A DNA stretch of 64,000 nucleotides from Dehalococcoidia bacterium. Lineage in GTDB: Bacteria > Chloroflexota > Dehalococcoidia > SpSt-223. The stretch lies in NCBI GenBank assembly GCA_026003895.1, contig BPIC01000001.1, positions 957,796 to 1,021,795 of the forward strand, given 5' to 3'. The stretch's first letter is position 1. The number at the start of each line of letters is the position of its first letter. The notes beneath the pieces are model-generated. The model was not told where the DNA came from, searched no databases, and saw only the letters and a program-made list of their open reading frames with translations. This document shows, piece after piece, positions 27,684 through 36,039 of this stretch. The position numbers and the translations under genes are program-made.

Positions 27684-29060
27684 GTGTCTGAGACGCGTGA
27701 TCCGACGCGCTGGCAACTCCTCCGGCAACTGCGCTGGCCTCTCGCCGCGGTCGTAGCTGCCTCGTTTGCGCTGGTTCGCCTGCTCGAATCCAGCCTATTG
27801 AGCACTGTCCGAAGCGAGAACCGCGAGGTGATCGATGTCGTGGTTTGGAGTGTCGTTGGCGCATTGGCGATCTGGCTCTGCTTGACGTGGCTGGCCGGGC
27901 GCGAAAAACGACACCAAGCCAGCCTCGAAGCGACGCTCGCGGAGCAACGTCGGCTGAACGCCGAGTTGGAGCGGACGAACCGGCATCTCCGACTCTTGAG
28001 CGAGGTCACTCGGCGACTGGCTGCTTCGGCCACGCTCGATGAGATATTCGAAGCTGCGCTCGGCGCACCGGCCCAGCTGTTCCCGGTGGAGTGCGGCGCG
28101 ATCGTGCTGCTCGACGGAGGTGACCCAGCGGAGGTGCGCCGCACGGGCGCCTCTTCCGATGCGCTCGCGGAGCGGCGTCGGGCATTGGGGCTCGCGGAGA
28201 TCGGGCCGAACCTTACTGAAGCGCAGCGCATCGACTCGCCTTGGGGCGAATGCCTTGTTCTCCCGCTCCACGATGGGTTGGCTTCGGTCGGCTGGATCGA
28301 GCTGTACCTCGGCAGCGCCCGTTCCGCGGCGGACGAGCGGACTCTCCTTTGGACGATCGGGCTCGAAGTCGCCGAAGCCATTAGCGGGGCGCGACGGCGG
28401 GTACGGGAAGCGGTCGCCGTCTACCAGCTCGATCGGGCGATCGCCGAAGAACGGGCTCGCATCGCCCGCGACATCCACGACGGCGTTGCCCAGAGCCTCG
28501 CATTCCAGCGGATGCGGGTCGATTTGTGGCTCGACTGGATCGGGTCCAACCCCGACCGGCTGCGGGAAGAACTCCTTCGGCTCAAGGCGACTCTGCGGGA
28601 ACAAATCGGCGAGATCCGGCGTGCGATTTTTGCGCTTCGGCCGCTCCAGTTTGACGAGGTCGGGTTTCTTGCTGGGATCAGCCGCTACGCTACCGAGTTC
28701 GCGAACCAACATGGCTGGAAGATCACCATCGATACCGCCAAAGCGCCGGCCGAGCTCTCCCCCGAGATTGAGGCGGCATGTTTCCGGGTCGTACAGGAGG
28801 CGCTTACCAACGTCGCCAAGCACGCGGGTGCGCGGCAGGTGACACTGACCCTCGCGTCCTCCTATGGCGGGTTGGCGGTGACGGTGCGTGACGACGGTCG
28901 GGGGCTTGCCGAATCGCCCCGTAGCGGGTTGGGCCTCCGGCAGATGCGTGAGCGGCTCACTGCGCTTGGCGGCCGGGTCAGTGTCTCGGGTCAGCCAGGA
29001 CAGGGGACAATGTTGCAGGCGTGGCTGCCGTTGCCGGTTCGCTCCTTGGTGGCCTCATGA
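27684..29060 (+). CDS. Sensor histidine kinase (NarL/LiaS-type, HisKA_3) with GAF-like domain
   Basis: A 458-residue membrane sensor kinase. Two hydrophobic segments (about 18-38 and 51-71) give a hairpin anchor with almost no extracellular loop, so the signal is probably sensed inside or within the membrane. A short coiled-coil linker (75-110) leads to a GAF-like domain (about 115-240, with CGAIVLLDGG). The HisKA_3 helix carries RARIARDIHDGVAQ with phospho-His265. The HATPase domain has EALTNVAKHAGAR, VRDDGRGL and GLGLRQMRERLTALGGRV. The start is a GTG and the stop overlaps the regulator ATG (ATGA), so kinase and regulator are made together. Confidence 0.9.
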   Translation: MSETRDPTRWQLLRQLRWPLAAVVAASFALVRLLESSLLSTVRSENREVIDVVVWSVVGALAIWLCLTWLAGREKRHQASLEATLAEQRRLNAELERTNRHLRLLSEVTRRLAASATLDEIFEAALGAPAQLFPVECGAIVLLDGGDPAEVRRTGASSDALAERRRALGLAEIGPNLTEAQRIDSPWGECLVLPLHDGLASVGWIELYLGSARSAADERTLLWTIGLEVAEAISGARRRVREAVAVYQLDRAIAEERARIARDIHDGVAQSLAFQRMRVDLWLDWIGSNPDRLREELLRLKATLREQIGEIRRAIFALRPLQFDEVGFLAGISRYATEFANQHGWKITIDTAKAPAELSPEIEAACFRVVQEALTNVAKHAGARQVTLTLASSYGGLAVTVRDDGRGLAESPRSGLGLRQMRERLTALGGRVSVSGQPGQGTMLQAWLPLPVRSLVAS

Positions 29061-29719
29061 CGCCGATCCGAATCTTGTTGGCGGACGATCATCGGATGTT
29101 TCGGCAGGGGCTGCGCGAGATCCTCGAGCGCCAGCCATCGCTCGTCGTCGTTGGCGAGGCCGCGAACGGACCGGAAGTTTTGAGCGCGGTCGAAACGCTT
29201 CGGCCAGACATTGTGCTGCTCGATATCCAGATGCCCGGCTTGAATGGTGTCGAGGTCGCGAAACGGCTCGCCGCCAATCATCCCGAGGTGAAACTGGTAA
29301 TGCTCACGATGTATCGCGAGGACCAGCATCTCATCGAGTCGATACGGGCTGGAGCGCGCGGCTATTTGTTGAAAGATGCTGACGCCGAAGAGTTGATTGC
29401 GGTGATCGAGCGTGTCGCACGCGGAGAATCCGCGTTGGACCCGGCGCTGGTGGCCGGGGTCTTTGCTGCGGTGCGCGGAGAAGCATCTGCGCCGGGTGCC
29501 GCGCTCACCGAGCGCGAGCGGGAGATTGTTCAGCTCCTCGCGGCGGGCTACGACAACCGCACCATTGCGGCCCGGCTCTTCCTTTCGGAGAAGACCGTCG
29601 CCAACCGGCTGAGCGAGATCTTCCAGAAGCTTGGTGTCAGCAACCGTACCCAGGCGGCGCTCGTCGCGATTCAGCGCGGCCTCGTGGCGCCGGAGGAAGA
29701 GCGGGGGACCGGTCGCTGA
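29057..29719 (+). CDS. Two-component response regulator, NarL/LuxR type
   Basis: A 220-residue regulator. The receiver domain has Asp10-Asp11 in LLADDHRMF, phospho-Asp56 in VLLDIQMPG, and Lys106 in YLLKDADAEEL. A linker then leads to a LuxR-type HTH (LTEREREIVQLLAAG, then NRTIAARLFLSEKTVANRL) that ends with LGVSNRTQAALVAIQ. It is the partner of the overlapping kinase gene. The target is unknown. Its position beside the copper chaperone, SCO and cytochrome c genes makes a respiratory or redox signal plausible but unproven. No DNA-binding half-sites could be picked out near it. Confidence 0.93.
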   Translation: MTPIRILLADDHRMFRQGLREILERQPSLVVVGEAANGPEVLSAVETLRPDIVLLDIQMPGLNGVEVAKRLAANHPEVKLVMLTMYREDQHLIESIRAGARGYLLKDADAEELIAVIERVARGESALDPALVAGVFAAVRGEASAPGAALTEREREIVQLLAAGYDNRTIAARLFLSEKTVANRLSEIFQKLGVSNRTQAALVAIQRGLVAPEEERGTGR

Positions 29720-29786
29720 CCGAATTCCCGGTTCTGGTCCCGCCGCTTGGCGCTCAAGCCATGGCCCGCCCTACGACACTCGAGGG

Positions 29787-30236
29787 TCAGTAGGCCGGAG
29801 GAGGATCGTTCCCCTTCACCTCGACGGTCACCGTGCCACTTGCTCCGCTCTGAAACGTCAGGGTGATGGAGAACTTGTCGCCGCCGCGCAGTTCCCGATT
29901 GAGGCCAATCAGCATGATGTGATACGAACCGGGTTTGAGCTCGATGCTGCCGCCCGCGGGCACATCGATACCCGTCACATGAGTCATCCGGGCGACGCCG
30001 CCTTCGGTTGAAGTCTTGTGGATCTCACTTGCGCGAGCGACGTCGGTGGAAGCCGCGACCAATCGGTCGGCGCCGCCGCTGTTGCGAAGCGTGAAATACA
30101 CCGCCCCGTTCGAACCGGCAGCGGCGGGGCGGCTCCAAGCATTTTCGATGCGAATACCCCCGACTTGGCCGGCAGGCGTGGCGCAGGCCGTGATCATCAC
30201 CATGCCGGCAACGACGAGGCCGAGCAGGCGGCTCAT
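29787..30236 (-). CDS. Periplasmic copper chaperone PCuAC
   Basis: A 149-residue exported copper chaperone of the PCuA(C) (DUF461) family, which delivers Cu(I) to the CuA site of cytochrome oxidase. The copper-binding signature HX10MX21HXM is exact: His73, Met84, His106 and Met108. A signal peptide is seen, with a lipobox-like ending VMITAC at residue 18, so it may be lipid-anchored. The start overlaps the SCO stop by four bases, so the two copper proteins are co-translated. Its target oxidase is not in the window. Confidence 0.92.
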   Translation of the reverse strand: MSRLLGLVVAGMVMITACATPAGQVGGIRIENAWSRPAAAGSNGAVYFTLRNSGGADRLVAASTDVARASEIHKTSTEGGVARMTHVTGIDVPAGGSIELKPGSYHIMLIGLNRELRGGDKFSITLTFQSGASGTVTVEVKGNDPPPAY

Positions 30237-30841
30237 AGCCCAAGCACCGTCTGGAGGTCACTGGCCATCTCGTCCGGCGACATCTCCGGCCAGAATAGCA
30301 TGCGCACCCGTCCCTCACGGTCGATGACCAATGTCGCGGCGGTGTGCGCCATCGTATAGCCAGCCGCCTCGCTTCCGGGCTGCTTTTCGTACACGACGTG
30401 ATAGGTCTTGGCGACCTCCTCGAGTTCCTCAGGGGTTGGGATGAGTCCGAGAAATGCCGGGTCGTACTGCGCAAGATAGGAGCGCACCACGTCCGGACGA
30501 TCACGATCGGGGTCAACGGTGATGAAGAGAACCTGAAGATCTTTGCCGCGCGGGCCGAGTTGCGCTTTTGCCTGAGCAAGTTTGACCAGCGTGACCGGAC
30601 ACACGTCGGGGCAACTGGTGTAGCCGAAGGTGAGCAGCACGGGTTTGCCGCGCAAGCTACTCAAGGTGACGGAGCGGCCTTCGGTGTCGCGGAGCGAAAA
30701 ATCCGCTGCCGGCAAGGCGTTGGCCATTAGGGACGCGGTGACCGGTTTCGGGCGGGTCGTGAGCATTACCGCGACTGCGGCGGTTACGACGGCAGCGAAA
30801 ATCAGCGTGGACGCGACGGAGAGCAGAACAAGCCGTTTCAT
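30233..30841 (-). CDS. SCO1/SenC-type copper/thiol chaperone
   Basis: A 202-residue membrane-anchored protein of the SCO family, with a thioredoxin-like fold used to reduce and load the CuA centre. One N-terminal membrane segment spans about residues 5-27. The copper/thiol pair is TSCPDVC (Cys77 and Cys81), and the third copper ligand His166 lies in YTMAHTAATLV. Its stop overlaps the start of the PCuAC gene, and a cytochrome c gene lies just upstream on the same strand. The three together form a cytochrome oxidase maturation unit, transcribed away from the alternative complex III genes. Confidence 0.95.
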   Translation of the reverse strand: MKRLVLLSVASTLIFAAVVTAAVAVMLTTRPKPVTASLMANALPAADFSLRDTEGRSVTLSSLRGKPVLLTFGYTSCPDVCPVTLVKLAQAKAQLGPRGKDLQVLFITVDPDRDRPDVVRSYLAQYDPAFLGLIPTPEELEEVAKTYHVVYEKQPGSEAAGYTMAHTAATLVIDREGRVRMLFWPEMSPDEMASDLQTVLGL

Positions 30842-30857
30842 GGCAACTCGACGGTGG

Positions 30858-31289
30858 CTACTTCAGAGTCTGGAGGAACGCCACGATTGCATTCACTTCC
30901 GCCGGTGACAACGGGAGGCTCGGCATCGAGGTGCCCGGCTTCAGACTTGAAGGATTGGTAATCCATTGTGCCAAATTTTCTCGCGTGTTCGGAATCGCCC
31001 CCACAATTGTGGGCCGCGAGGCAAAGCCCGCGAGGCTCGGCCCGATCGAGCTGTTCCCGCCGGCGCCCGGAATGATGTGGCACCCGGTGCAGCCCTTTTG
31101 ACCGACAAGCCGGCGTCCTTCCGACACCGGGTCGCTCGGACCACACGCCGCGAGAACGGCCGAGACCAGCGCGACGCCGGCGAGGCCCAATGCCAGACGG
31201 ACGAGATGGCGGTCTCCCCCACGCCGAGGAGTCGGTGCGGATGGGGCGCGGAGCAGTGCGCGGTTCGTGATTCGAACAAGGAACGACAT
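30858..31289 (-). CDS. Monohaem cytochrome c, lipoprotein
   Basis: A 143-residue class I cytochrome c with one CTGCH haem site and a likely distal Met in PGTSMPSLPLSP. Its N-terminal hydrophobic segment ends in a lipobox-like SAVLAAC, so it is probably tethered to the outer face of the membrane. The frame continues upstream to 31340, but the ATG at 31289 gives a sensible basic N-region before the hydrophobic core and is preferred. It precedes the SCO gene by 16 bases on the same strand. It could pass electrons from the alternative complex III to an oxidase, though that is inferred from place only. Confidence 0.88.
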   Translation of the reverse strand: MSFLVRITNRALLRAPSAPTPRRGGDRHLVRLALGLAGVALVSAVLAACGPSDPVSEGRRLVGQKGCTGCHIIPGAGGNSSIGPSLAGFASRPTIVGAIPNTRENLAQWITNPSSLKPGTSMPSLPLSPAEVNAIVAFLQTLK

Positions 31290-31845
31290 CGTCGGTTCGC
31301 GGCTCGTGCAACATCGAGACGCTGCACAAAACGCATGCATCTCACCGGGGAGAGCCTGCCCGGACTTGGCGTGCCCATCATCAGACCCGCGGCAGACAAC
31401 GAGGACTTCCTCAGATAGGGGCCCATTGGGCGCCTATCCGATGTTGGCCACCGTCGGCAACATGTGAGGGACCTTGGTCACCACCCGCCCAGCAAGCTCG
31501 GCCGCTCAACGTCCAAGCGACATCGCGAGTGAGGCCGCGTCACGCCCTCGCTGACAGTGTCTTCCGGCCGACGCCATCGTCAGCTGTTCACCAGGATCGA
31601 CATTGCCTAGCCAAACTTTATCATCGGCAACCGAGCGCCGCAACCACTGGACGATGCAGAGCTTTGCACGTCCGCGCAAACACGTGGAGGCTTGCCGGGT
31701 AAAGGTGACGGGATGAACTTCCAGCTTGGGGAAACCGTTGCTGGCTTTACATTGGGTTGGACGAACCAGTATGATACGGCCTGTCCCCGCGCCCTTGGGT
31801 AGTCACGCGTCCACGCCAACAGGAGACTCCGCGCGAGGAAGGCTC
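31290..31845. other. Intergenic region between divergent respiratory genes
   Basis: This 556-base stretch separates the cytochrome c/SCO/PCuAC set (minus strand) from the membrane protein and act genes (plus strand). No convincing gene was found. It holds an inverted repeat at 31414-31438, listed separately, and should contain the promoters for both directions. The part around 31560-31760 is lower in GC than the rest of the window. Confidence 0.45.
31414..31438. promoter_or_regulatory. Near-palindrome in a divergent respiratory promoter region
   Basis: A 25-base dyad reads GATAGG-G-GCCC, three bases ATT, GGGC-G-CCTATC. The arms match except for one G-G pair. A symmetric site in this position could be an operator for a dimeric regulator; an RNA hairpin is also possible. 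No specific regulator can be named. Confidence 0.3.
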
Positions 31846-32160
31846 ATGTCGTTCGCCCAGATCACCGCGGCGCAGTGGCAATCGCTTGCCGTGGTCACGT
31901 GGCTGTTGTTTCTCTTGGTCCTTTTGGGTGGTATGGGCGCATTCTCATTGGCCACGGCGATTATCGTTATCCCGTCCTTTCAAGCGACCCAAGCCCGCGC
32001 CTACCAGAAGAACCCGATGTTGACCCGGCTGTTCGGGTTGCGTCCGGTCTTCTTGGTGGGGGCGGTGGTGCTGTTGGCGGCGGCCGTGGTGACGGTAGTC
32101 ATCGCGGTGATGACGTTCTATCCGGCGATCCTGCCGTTTTGGCCGCGCGTCTGGATCTAG
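31846..32160 (+). CDS. Small two-helix membrane protein of unknown function
   Basis: A 104-residue protein with two strong hydrophobic segments, about residues 15-44 and 68-98. The short loop between them is basic and polar (QATQARAYQKNPMLTR). I do not recognise the family. The ATG at 31846 follows GAGGAAGG and gives a short polar start MSFAQITAAQWQS. The longer upstream frame has no better start. It sits before the act cluster in the same direction, 255 bases away, so an accessory role in the respiratory chain is possible but unsupported by motif. Confidence 0.6.
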   Translation: MSFAQITAAQWQSLAVVTWLLFLLVLLGGMGAFSLATAIIVIPSFQATQARAYQKNPMLTRLFGLRPVFLVGAVVLLAAAVVTVVIAVMTFYPAILPFWPRVWI

Positions 32161-32169
32161 GCGCGCGGT

Positions 32170-32186
32170 GGTGAGGTGGCCTCACC
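32170..32186 (+). terminator. Perfect seven-base-pair hairpin
   Basis: GGTGAGG, loop TGG, CCTCACC lies ten bases after the stop of the small membrane protein. It could terminate that transcript before actA. There is no T run, so its strength is uncertain. The rest of the 32187-32414 spacer shows no gene. Confidence 0.35.
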
Positions 32187-32414
32187 GCGGCGGTGGGATA
32201 TAATGGCGCGGATTTGCAGGCGCCTCCTTCCGGCGGGATCCCGCCCTCGCTCGGAAGACAACCCAACTTCGTTCTGCCTCGCGCATGTCGCGGCGGGAGA
32301 GGGGATGGCACGCGCGCGGCCCGATGACCGGGGCGCGTTCCCTCGACGGCCCGTCGTGCTTTGTGAGAGGTCCGGGCGCTCGCGGGCAGCCGCGTGCGTG
32401 ATGGAGCAAGCCGA

Positions 32415-32945
32415 ATGAATCGGAGAAGCCTCATCCTCGGCACGGGTCTCATTGCCGCATTGCTCCTCGTCGGATTAGGAGTAGCAGGGCTTGCCTTCGC
32501 CGGGCAGATGGCGCCGGGACCGGCGCAGCCGGTCAACTTTCCTCACACCGTTCATGTCTCTGCCCTCGGCATGGAGTGTCGCTTCTGTCACCGCGGCGTC
32601 GACACGGAAGCGCAGGCCACCATCCCACCGGTTGAGCAGTGCCTCTTCTGTCACGTCGTCGTGCGGACGGACTCCCCCGAGATCCAGAAGCTTCTGAACT
32701 CCTATCGCAACAACGAGCCGATCGACTGGGTTCGCGTGCATCGTCAGCCAGACCACGTTGGCTTTGTCCACTGGACCCATATCGCCAAGGGGTTTGACTG
32801 CGCGACGTGCCACGGTGATGTCACGAATATCGATCAGATGCCGCTGGGGCGGGTCAAGCAGGTGCGGGCGCTTGGCATGGGCGACTGTGTCAATTGCCAT
32901 CGCGAAAACAATGCCCCGACCGATTGCTGGACCTGCCACAAGTAG
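32415..32945 (+). CDS. actA: Alternative complex III, pentahaem cytochrome subunit ActA
   Basis: A 176-residue membrane-anchored multihaem cytochrome. One N-terminal membrane segment spans about residues 6-30. Five CxxCH haem sites are at 55-59, 76-80, 129-133, 158-162 and 171-175. Extra histidines (PHTVHV, VHWTH) supply distal ligands. Five haems plus a single anchor match ActA of the alternative complex III, the quinol oxidoreductase that replaces bc1 in many Chloroflexota and Bacteroidota. The next gene starts ten bases after its stop. A shorter ATG is chosen over one seven codons upstream because it gives a normal signal-anchor start. Confidence 0.92.
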   Translation: MNRRSLILGTGLIAALLLVGLGVAGLAFAGQMAPGPAQPVNFPHTVHVSALGMECRFCHRGVDTEAQATIPPVEQCLFCHVVVRTDSPEIQKLLNSYRNNEPIDWVRVHRQPDHVGFVHWTHIAKGFDCATCHGDVTNIDQMPLGRVKQVRALGMGDCVNCHRENNAPTDCWTCHK

Positions 32946-32955
32946 GAGGAGCCCG

Positions 32956-35181
32956 ATGGCGGCAAGTCGCCGAGACTTTCTCAAGATTGCCGGGGTCTCC
33001 TCAGCGGGCGCCGTCGCGTTTGGCGGCTGCATGATCCCGGCGCGGGATATGAAGGTCGAAAGCCCGACCCGCATTCCCGAAGATCTCGTCACTGGACGAG
33101 ACAACTGGTATGCCACCGCCGGCACGCGTGGCAACGGGATCATTGTCCGCGTGATGGAAGGCCGGGCGCTCAAGGTCGAGGGCAACCCCGATCATCCCGT
33201 CAACCAAGGGAAGTCAAACGCTTGGGACCAGGCACTTGTCCAGCTGCTCTACCACCCGGACCGCTACCAGCGGCCGATGCGGCTGAATGGCGCCCGCGGC
33301 AGCGGCAGCTATAGCGATCTCTCGTGGAACGACGCGCTTGCGCAGGCAGCGGAGGCCATTCGCGGCGCAACCGGCGGACGCCTCGTGCTGATGACGCCAC
33401 CGCTCAGTGGCCCTTCGCTTGTCGCAGTCGAGGCATTCGTTCGCGCATTTGGCGGCTCCCATTTGACGCTCGATCTGAACGATGACGCGGTCTATCGCGC
33501 CGCCGTGCAGCGGGTCTTTGGAGCGGATGTCCTCCCCGATTACGATCTGCCGCGCGCCAACACGGTGCTGTCGATCGGGGCGGATTGGCTCGGCGCGTGG
33601 GGAAATCCTGTCCGACAGGGCATCGGCTACGGGCAGTTTCGCCAGGGAAAGGCGACGCGCGGGTACCTGATTCACATCGATTCGCGCTTCTCGGTGACGG
33701 CGGCAAACGCTGACGAGTACATCCCGTGCCGGCCGGGGACCGAGGGGCTGGTTGCGCTCTCGATCGCCCACGCGCTGATCGCGGGCAATTTTGGGGACCG
33801 CGGCGTCTACCCGAGCGGTGGCGCCCAAGCGCTCGCCGCCTTCTCGGGCAATCAGGTTGCACAGCAGACCGGCGTGCCAGCCGAGCGGATCACCGCCATC
33901 GCGCAGCGGCTCGGCCAGAACGGGCCAGCGGTGGTGATCGGTGGCGGTTCGGCTGGCGCTCACACCAACGGCCTGTTCAACCTCGTCCAGATCCTGAACT
34001 TGAATATTCTGCTCGGCGCCGTCGGCGCACCGGGTGGGGTTCGTCTCAATCCCGCGCCTCCAACAATTCCGAATGTCCAATCGCCGTTCCGCAGTGGCGC
34101 AAGCTCCTTCACGACGTGGCAGGGCGAGATGATCCGGCTGCGGCAAGTGGGATCCAATGCCGTCGTGTTGGTCTACAACGCCAACCCGGTGTTCGCGCTG
34201 CCACCGTCGCTGGGTGTTCGCGATGTGCTGCTCAATGCGGGGCGGGTAATCAGCTTTTCGACTCTGCCCGACGAGACGAGCGAACTGGCCGACCTGATCT
34301 TGCCGTCGCATAGCCCGCTCGAAGAGTGGGGCGTGGAAGCGCCGGCTGCTCCTCCCGGCTTCCAGGTGGTCACCTTCAAGCAGCCGGTCGTCAACCGCGT
34401 GTTCGACACGCGTCAGTTCGGCGACACGATCCTCGATCTGATGCGGGCGATCGGTGGCGAGGTGGTGCGAAGCGTGCCGTTCCCGACGATCCGTGACGGT
34501 GCGCGGCTGTTCGCCCAGCCGTTGTTCGACCGGCGTGCCGGCTCCGTGACGGCGGACAGTTTCGATCTGTTCCTGAATGGTGTCCAACAGCGAGGTGGCT
34601 GGTGGTCCACGACGACGACTCAAGCCGCGACGCCTCGCCCTGTTGGGTTCGCCAGCGCCCCGGAACCGGCCCGAATTGCCGGGGACGACTCCTATCCCTT
34701 CTTCCTTCAACCGTTCATGTCGCCGACGCTCGGCTCGCCGGAGGGAGCGCAACTGCCGTGGCTTCAGCAGACTCCCGACCCGGTGACTACCATGGCGTGG
34801 GGCACGTGGGTTGAGATCAACCGGCGGGTTGCCAACCAGCTTGGTGTGAAGGAAGGCGATGTTGTCGTCGTCGAGAGCCCGAATGGGCGGATCGAGGCCC
34901 CGGTCTACATCAATTACGGCACGCCGGATTGGACAGTGGCGATCCCGGTGGGGAATGGGCACACCGCCGGTGGACGCTGGCAGAAAGGGGTCGGCGTGAA
35001 CCCGATCGGGATCCTTGCCGACCTGACCGACCAACAGACGGGCGCCCTCGCTTGGGCGGCGACGAAGGTGCGGCTCACGCGCACGGGACGAAGCGTTCCG
35101 CTGTCGAAATTGGAAGGCTACGTGCCGGCCGTTCAGCTGGAGCACGCCGAGGCGCTGAAAATCACTAACAAGGATAGCTAG
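32956..35181 (+). CDS. actB1: Alternative complex III, MopB-like subunit ActB1
   Basis: A 741-residue protein of the molybdopterin-oxidoreductase fold, normally the first half of ActB. A twin-arginine start, SRRDFLKIAG, marks export by Tat. The usual N-terminal 4Fe-4S site is gone: where relatives have a Cys-rich loop, this has YATAGTRGNGIIVRVMEGRA, and only two Cys (25 and one near 255) occur in the whole chain. A cofactor-free domain is expected for ActB1. Family blocks such as KVEGNPDHPVNQGKS and LPDETSELADLILPS remain. The Fe-S half is a separate gene 27 bases downstream, whereas the two halves are fused in the best-studied complexes. Confidence 0.9.
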   Translation: MAASRRDFLKIAGVSSAGAVAFGGCMIPARDMKVESPTRIPEDLVTGRDNWYATAGTRGNGIIVRVMEGRALKVEGNPDHPVNQGKSNAWDQALVQLLYHPDRYQRPMRLNGARGSGSYSDLSWNDALAQAAEAIRGATGGRLVLMTPPLSGPSLVAVEAFVRAFGGSHLTLDLNDDAVYRAAVQRVFGADVLPDYDLPRANTVLSIGADWLGAWGNPVRQGIGYGQFRQGKATRGYLIHIDSRFSVTAANADEYIPCRPGTEGLVALSIAHALIAGNFGDRGVYPSGGAQALAAFSGNQVAQQTGVPAERITAIAQRLGQNGPAVVIGGGSAGAHTNGLFNLVQILNLNILLGAVGAPGGVRLNPAPPTIPNVQSPFRSGASSFTTWQGEMIRLRQVGSNAVVLVYNANPVFALPPSLGVRDVLLNAGRVISFSTLPDETSELADLILPSHSPLEEWGVEAPAAPPGFQVVTFKQPVVNRVFDTRQFGDTILDLMRAIGGEVVRSVPFPTIRDGARLFAQPLFDRRAGSVTADSFDLFLNGVQQRGGWWSTTTTQAATPRPVGFASAPEPARIAGDDSYPFFLQPFMSPTLGSPEGAQLPWLQQTPDPVTTMAWGTWVEINRRVANQLGVKEGDVVVVESPNGRIEAPVYINYGTPDWTVAIPVGNGHTAGGRWQKGVGVNPIGILADLTDQQTGALAWAATKVRLTRTGRSVPLSKLEGYVPAVQLEHAEALKITNKDS

Positions 35182-35208
35182 GCGCAACCGCGCTGCGAGG
35201 ATCGAACG

Positions 35209-35943
35209 ATGGCGGAGAACAAGCGCTGGGGGATGGTGGTCGACCTCGACCGCTGCTCGGGCTGTCAGGCCTGCGTCGTGGCTTGTCAGGCCGAGAACAA
35301 TGTCCCCCTCAATACCCAAGACATCGTGCTCCAGGCCCGGTCGATCCAGTGGATCCGGGTCGAGCGCTATTGGTCCGGGATCGATCAGAACGACCCGACC
35401 AAGGTGAAGGCTGGGTATCTCCCGGTGATGTGTGTCCAGTGCACCAACGCGCCGTGCGAACCAGTCTGCCCGGTCTACGCGGCCTATCACAACCAAGAAG
35501 GCCTGAACGTTCAGGTCTACAACCGCTGCGTCGGGACGCGCTATTGCGCGAACAACTGTCCCTACCACGCTCGCTACTTCAACTATTGGGAGCGCGAGTG
35601 GCCGGAGCCGCTCAATTTTCAACTGAACCCCGACGTGACGGTGCGCTCCAAAGGCATCATGGAAAAGTGCACGTTCTGTGTGCAGCGCATCCGCCGAGCC
35701 GAGCGGCGGGCCAAGTTCGAAGGCAGAACGGTGCGAGACCAAGAGTTCACAACTGCCTGCGCTCAGGCCTGCCCGACGGGCGCACTGGTGTTTGGCAATC
35801 TGGCCGACCCGACAAGCCTCGTGAGCCAGCTTGCGAAAGATCCGCGTCACTATCGCCTGTTAGAGCATCTCGGCACTGATCCCGGCGTTTATCACCTCAA
35901 GAAGGTCGACCCGAACTATCACGGCGAGGAGAGCGGCCACTGA
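35209..35943 (+). CDS. actB2: Alternative complex III, iron-sulfur subunit ActB2
   Basis: A 244-residue ferredoxin-like subunit, the equivalent of the second half of ActB. Fifteen cysteines occur in cluster patterns: CSGCQACVVAC (16-26), CVQCTNAPCEPVCP (75-88), CVGTRYCANNCPY (107-119), CTFC (154-157) and CAQACPTG (184-191). Fifteen ligands fit three 4Fe-4S clusters and one 3Fe-4S cluster, as known for ActB. No Tat signal of its own is present, so it must be carried by ActB1 or another exported partner. It ends 96 bases before the next act gene. The separate ATG supports a genuine gene split. Confidence 0.92.
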   Translation: MAENKRWGMVVDLDRCSGCQACVVACQAENNVPLNTQDIVLQARSIQWIRVERYWSGIDQNDPTKVKAGYLPVMCVQCTNAPCEPVCPVYAAYHNQEGLNVQVYNRCVGTRYCANNCPYHARYFNYWEREWPEPLNFQLNPDVTVRSKGIMEKCTFCVQRIRRAERRAKFEGRTVRDQEFTTACAQACPTGALVFGNLADPTSLVSQLAKDPRHYRLLEHLGTDPGVYHLKKVDPNYHGEESGH

Positions 35944-36039
35944 TGTCGGCCGCGCTGTCGCGTCGAGCGACTGATGGGCGAGCCGTCGCACGCTGGACCG
36001 GGTTGGGCTGGCGTGGCAGGGCTCGCGAGGGGAACCCTG

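Noticed and set aside
33214..35850. An 878-codon open frame antisense to actB1/actB2
   Set aside because: Arg/Asp/His-rich with no motif; it mirrors a strong gene of high GC content and is a shadow frame.
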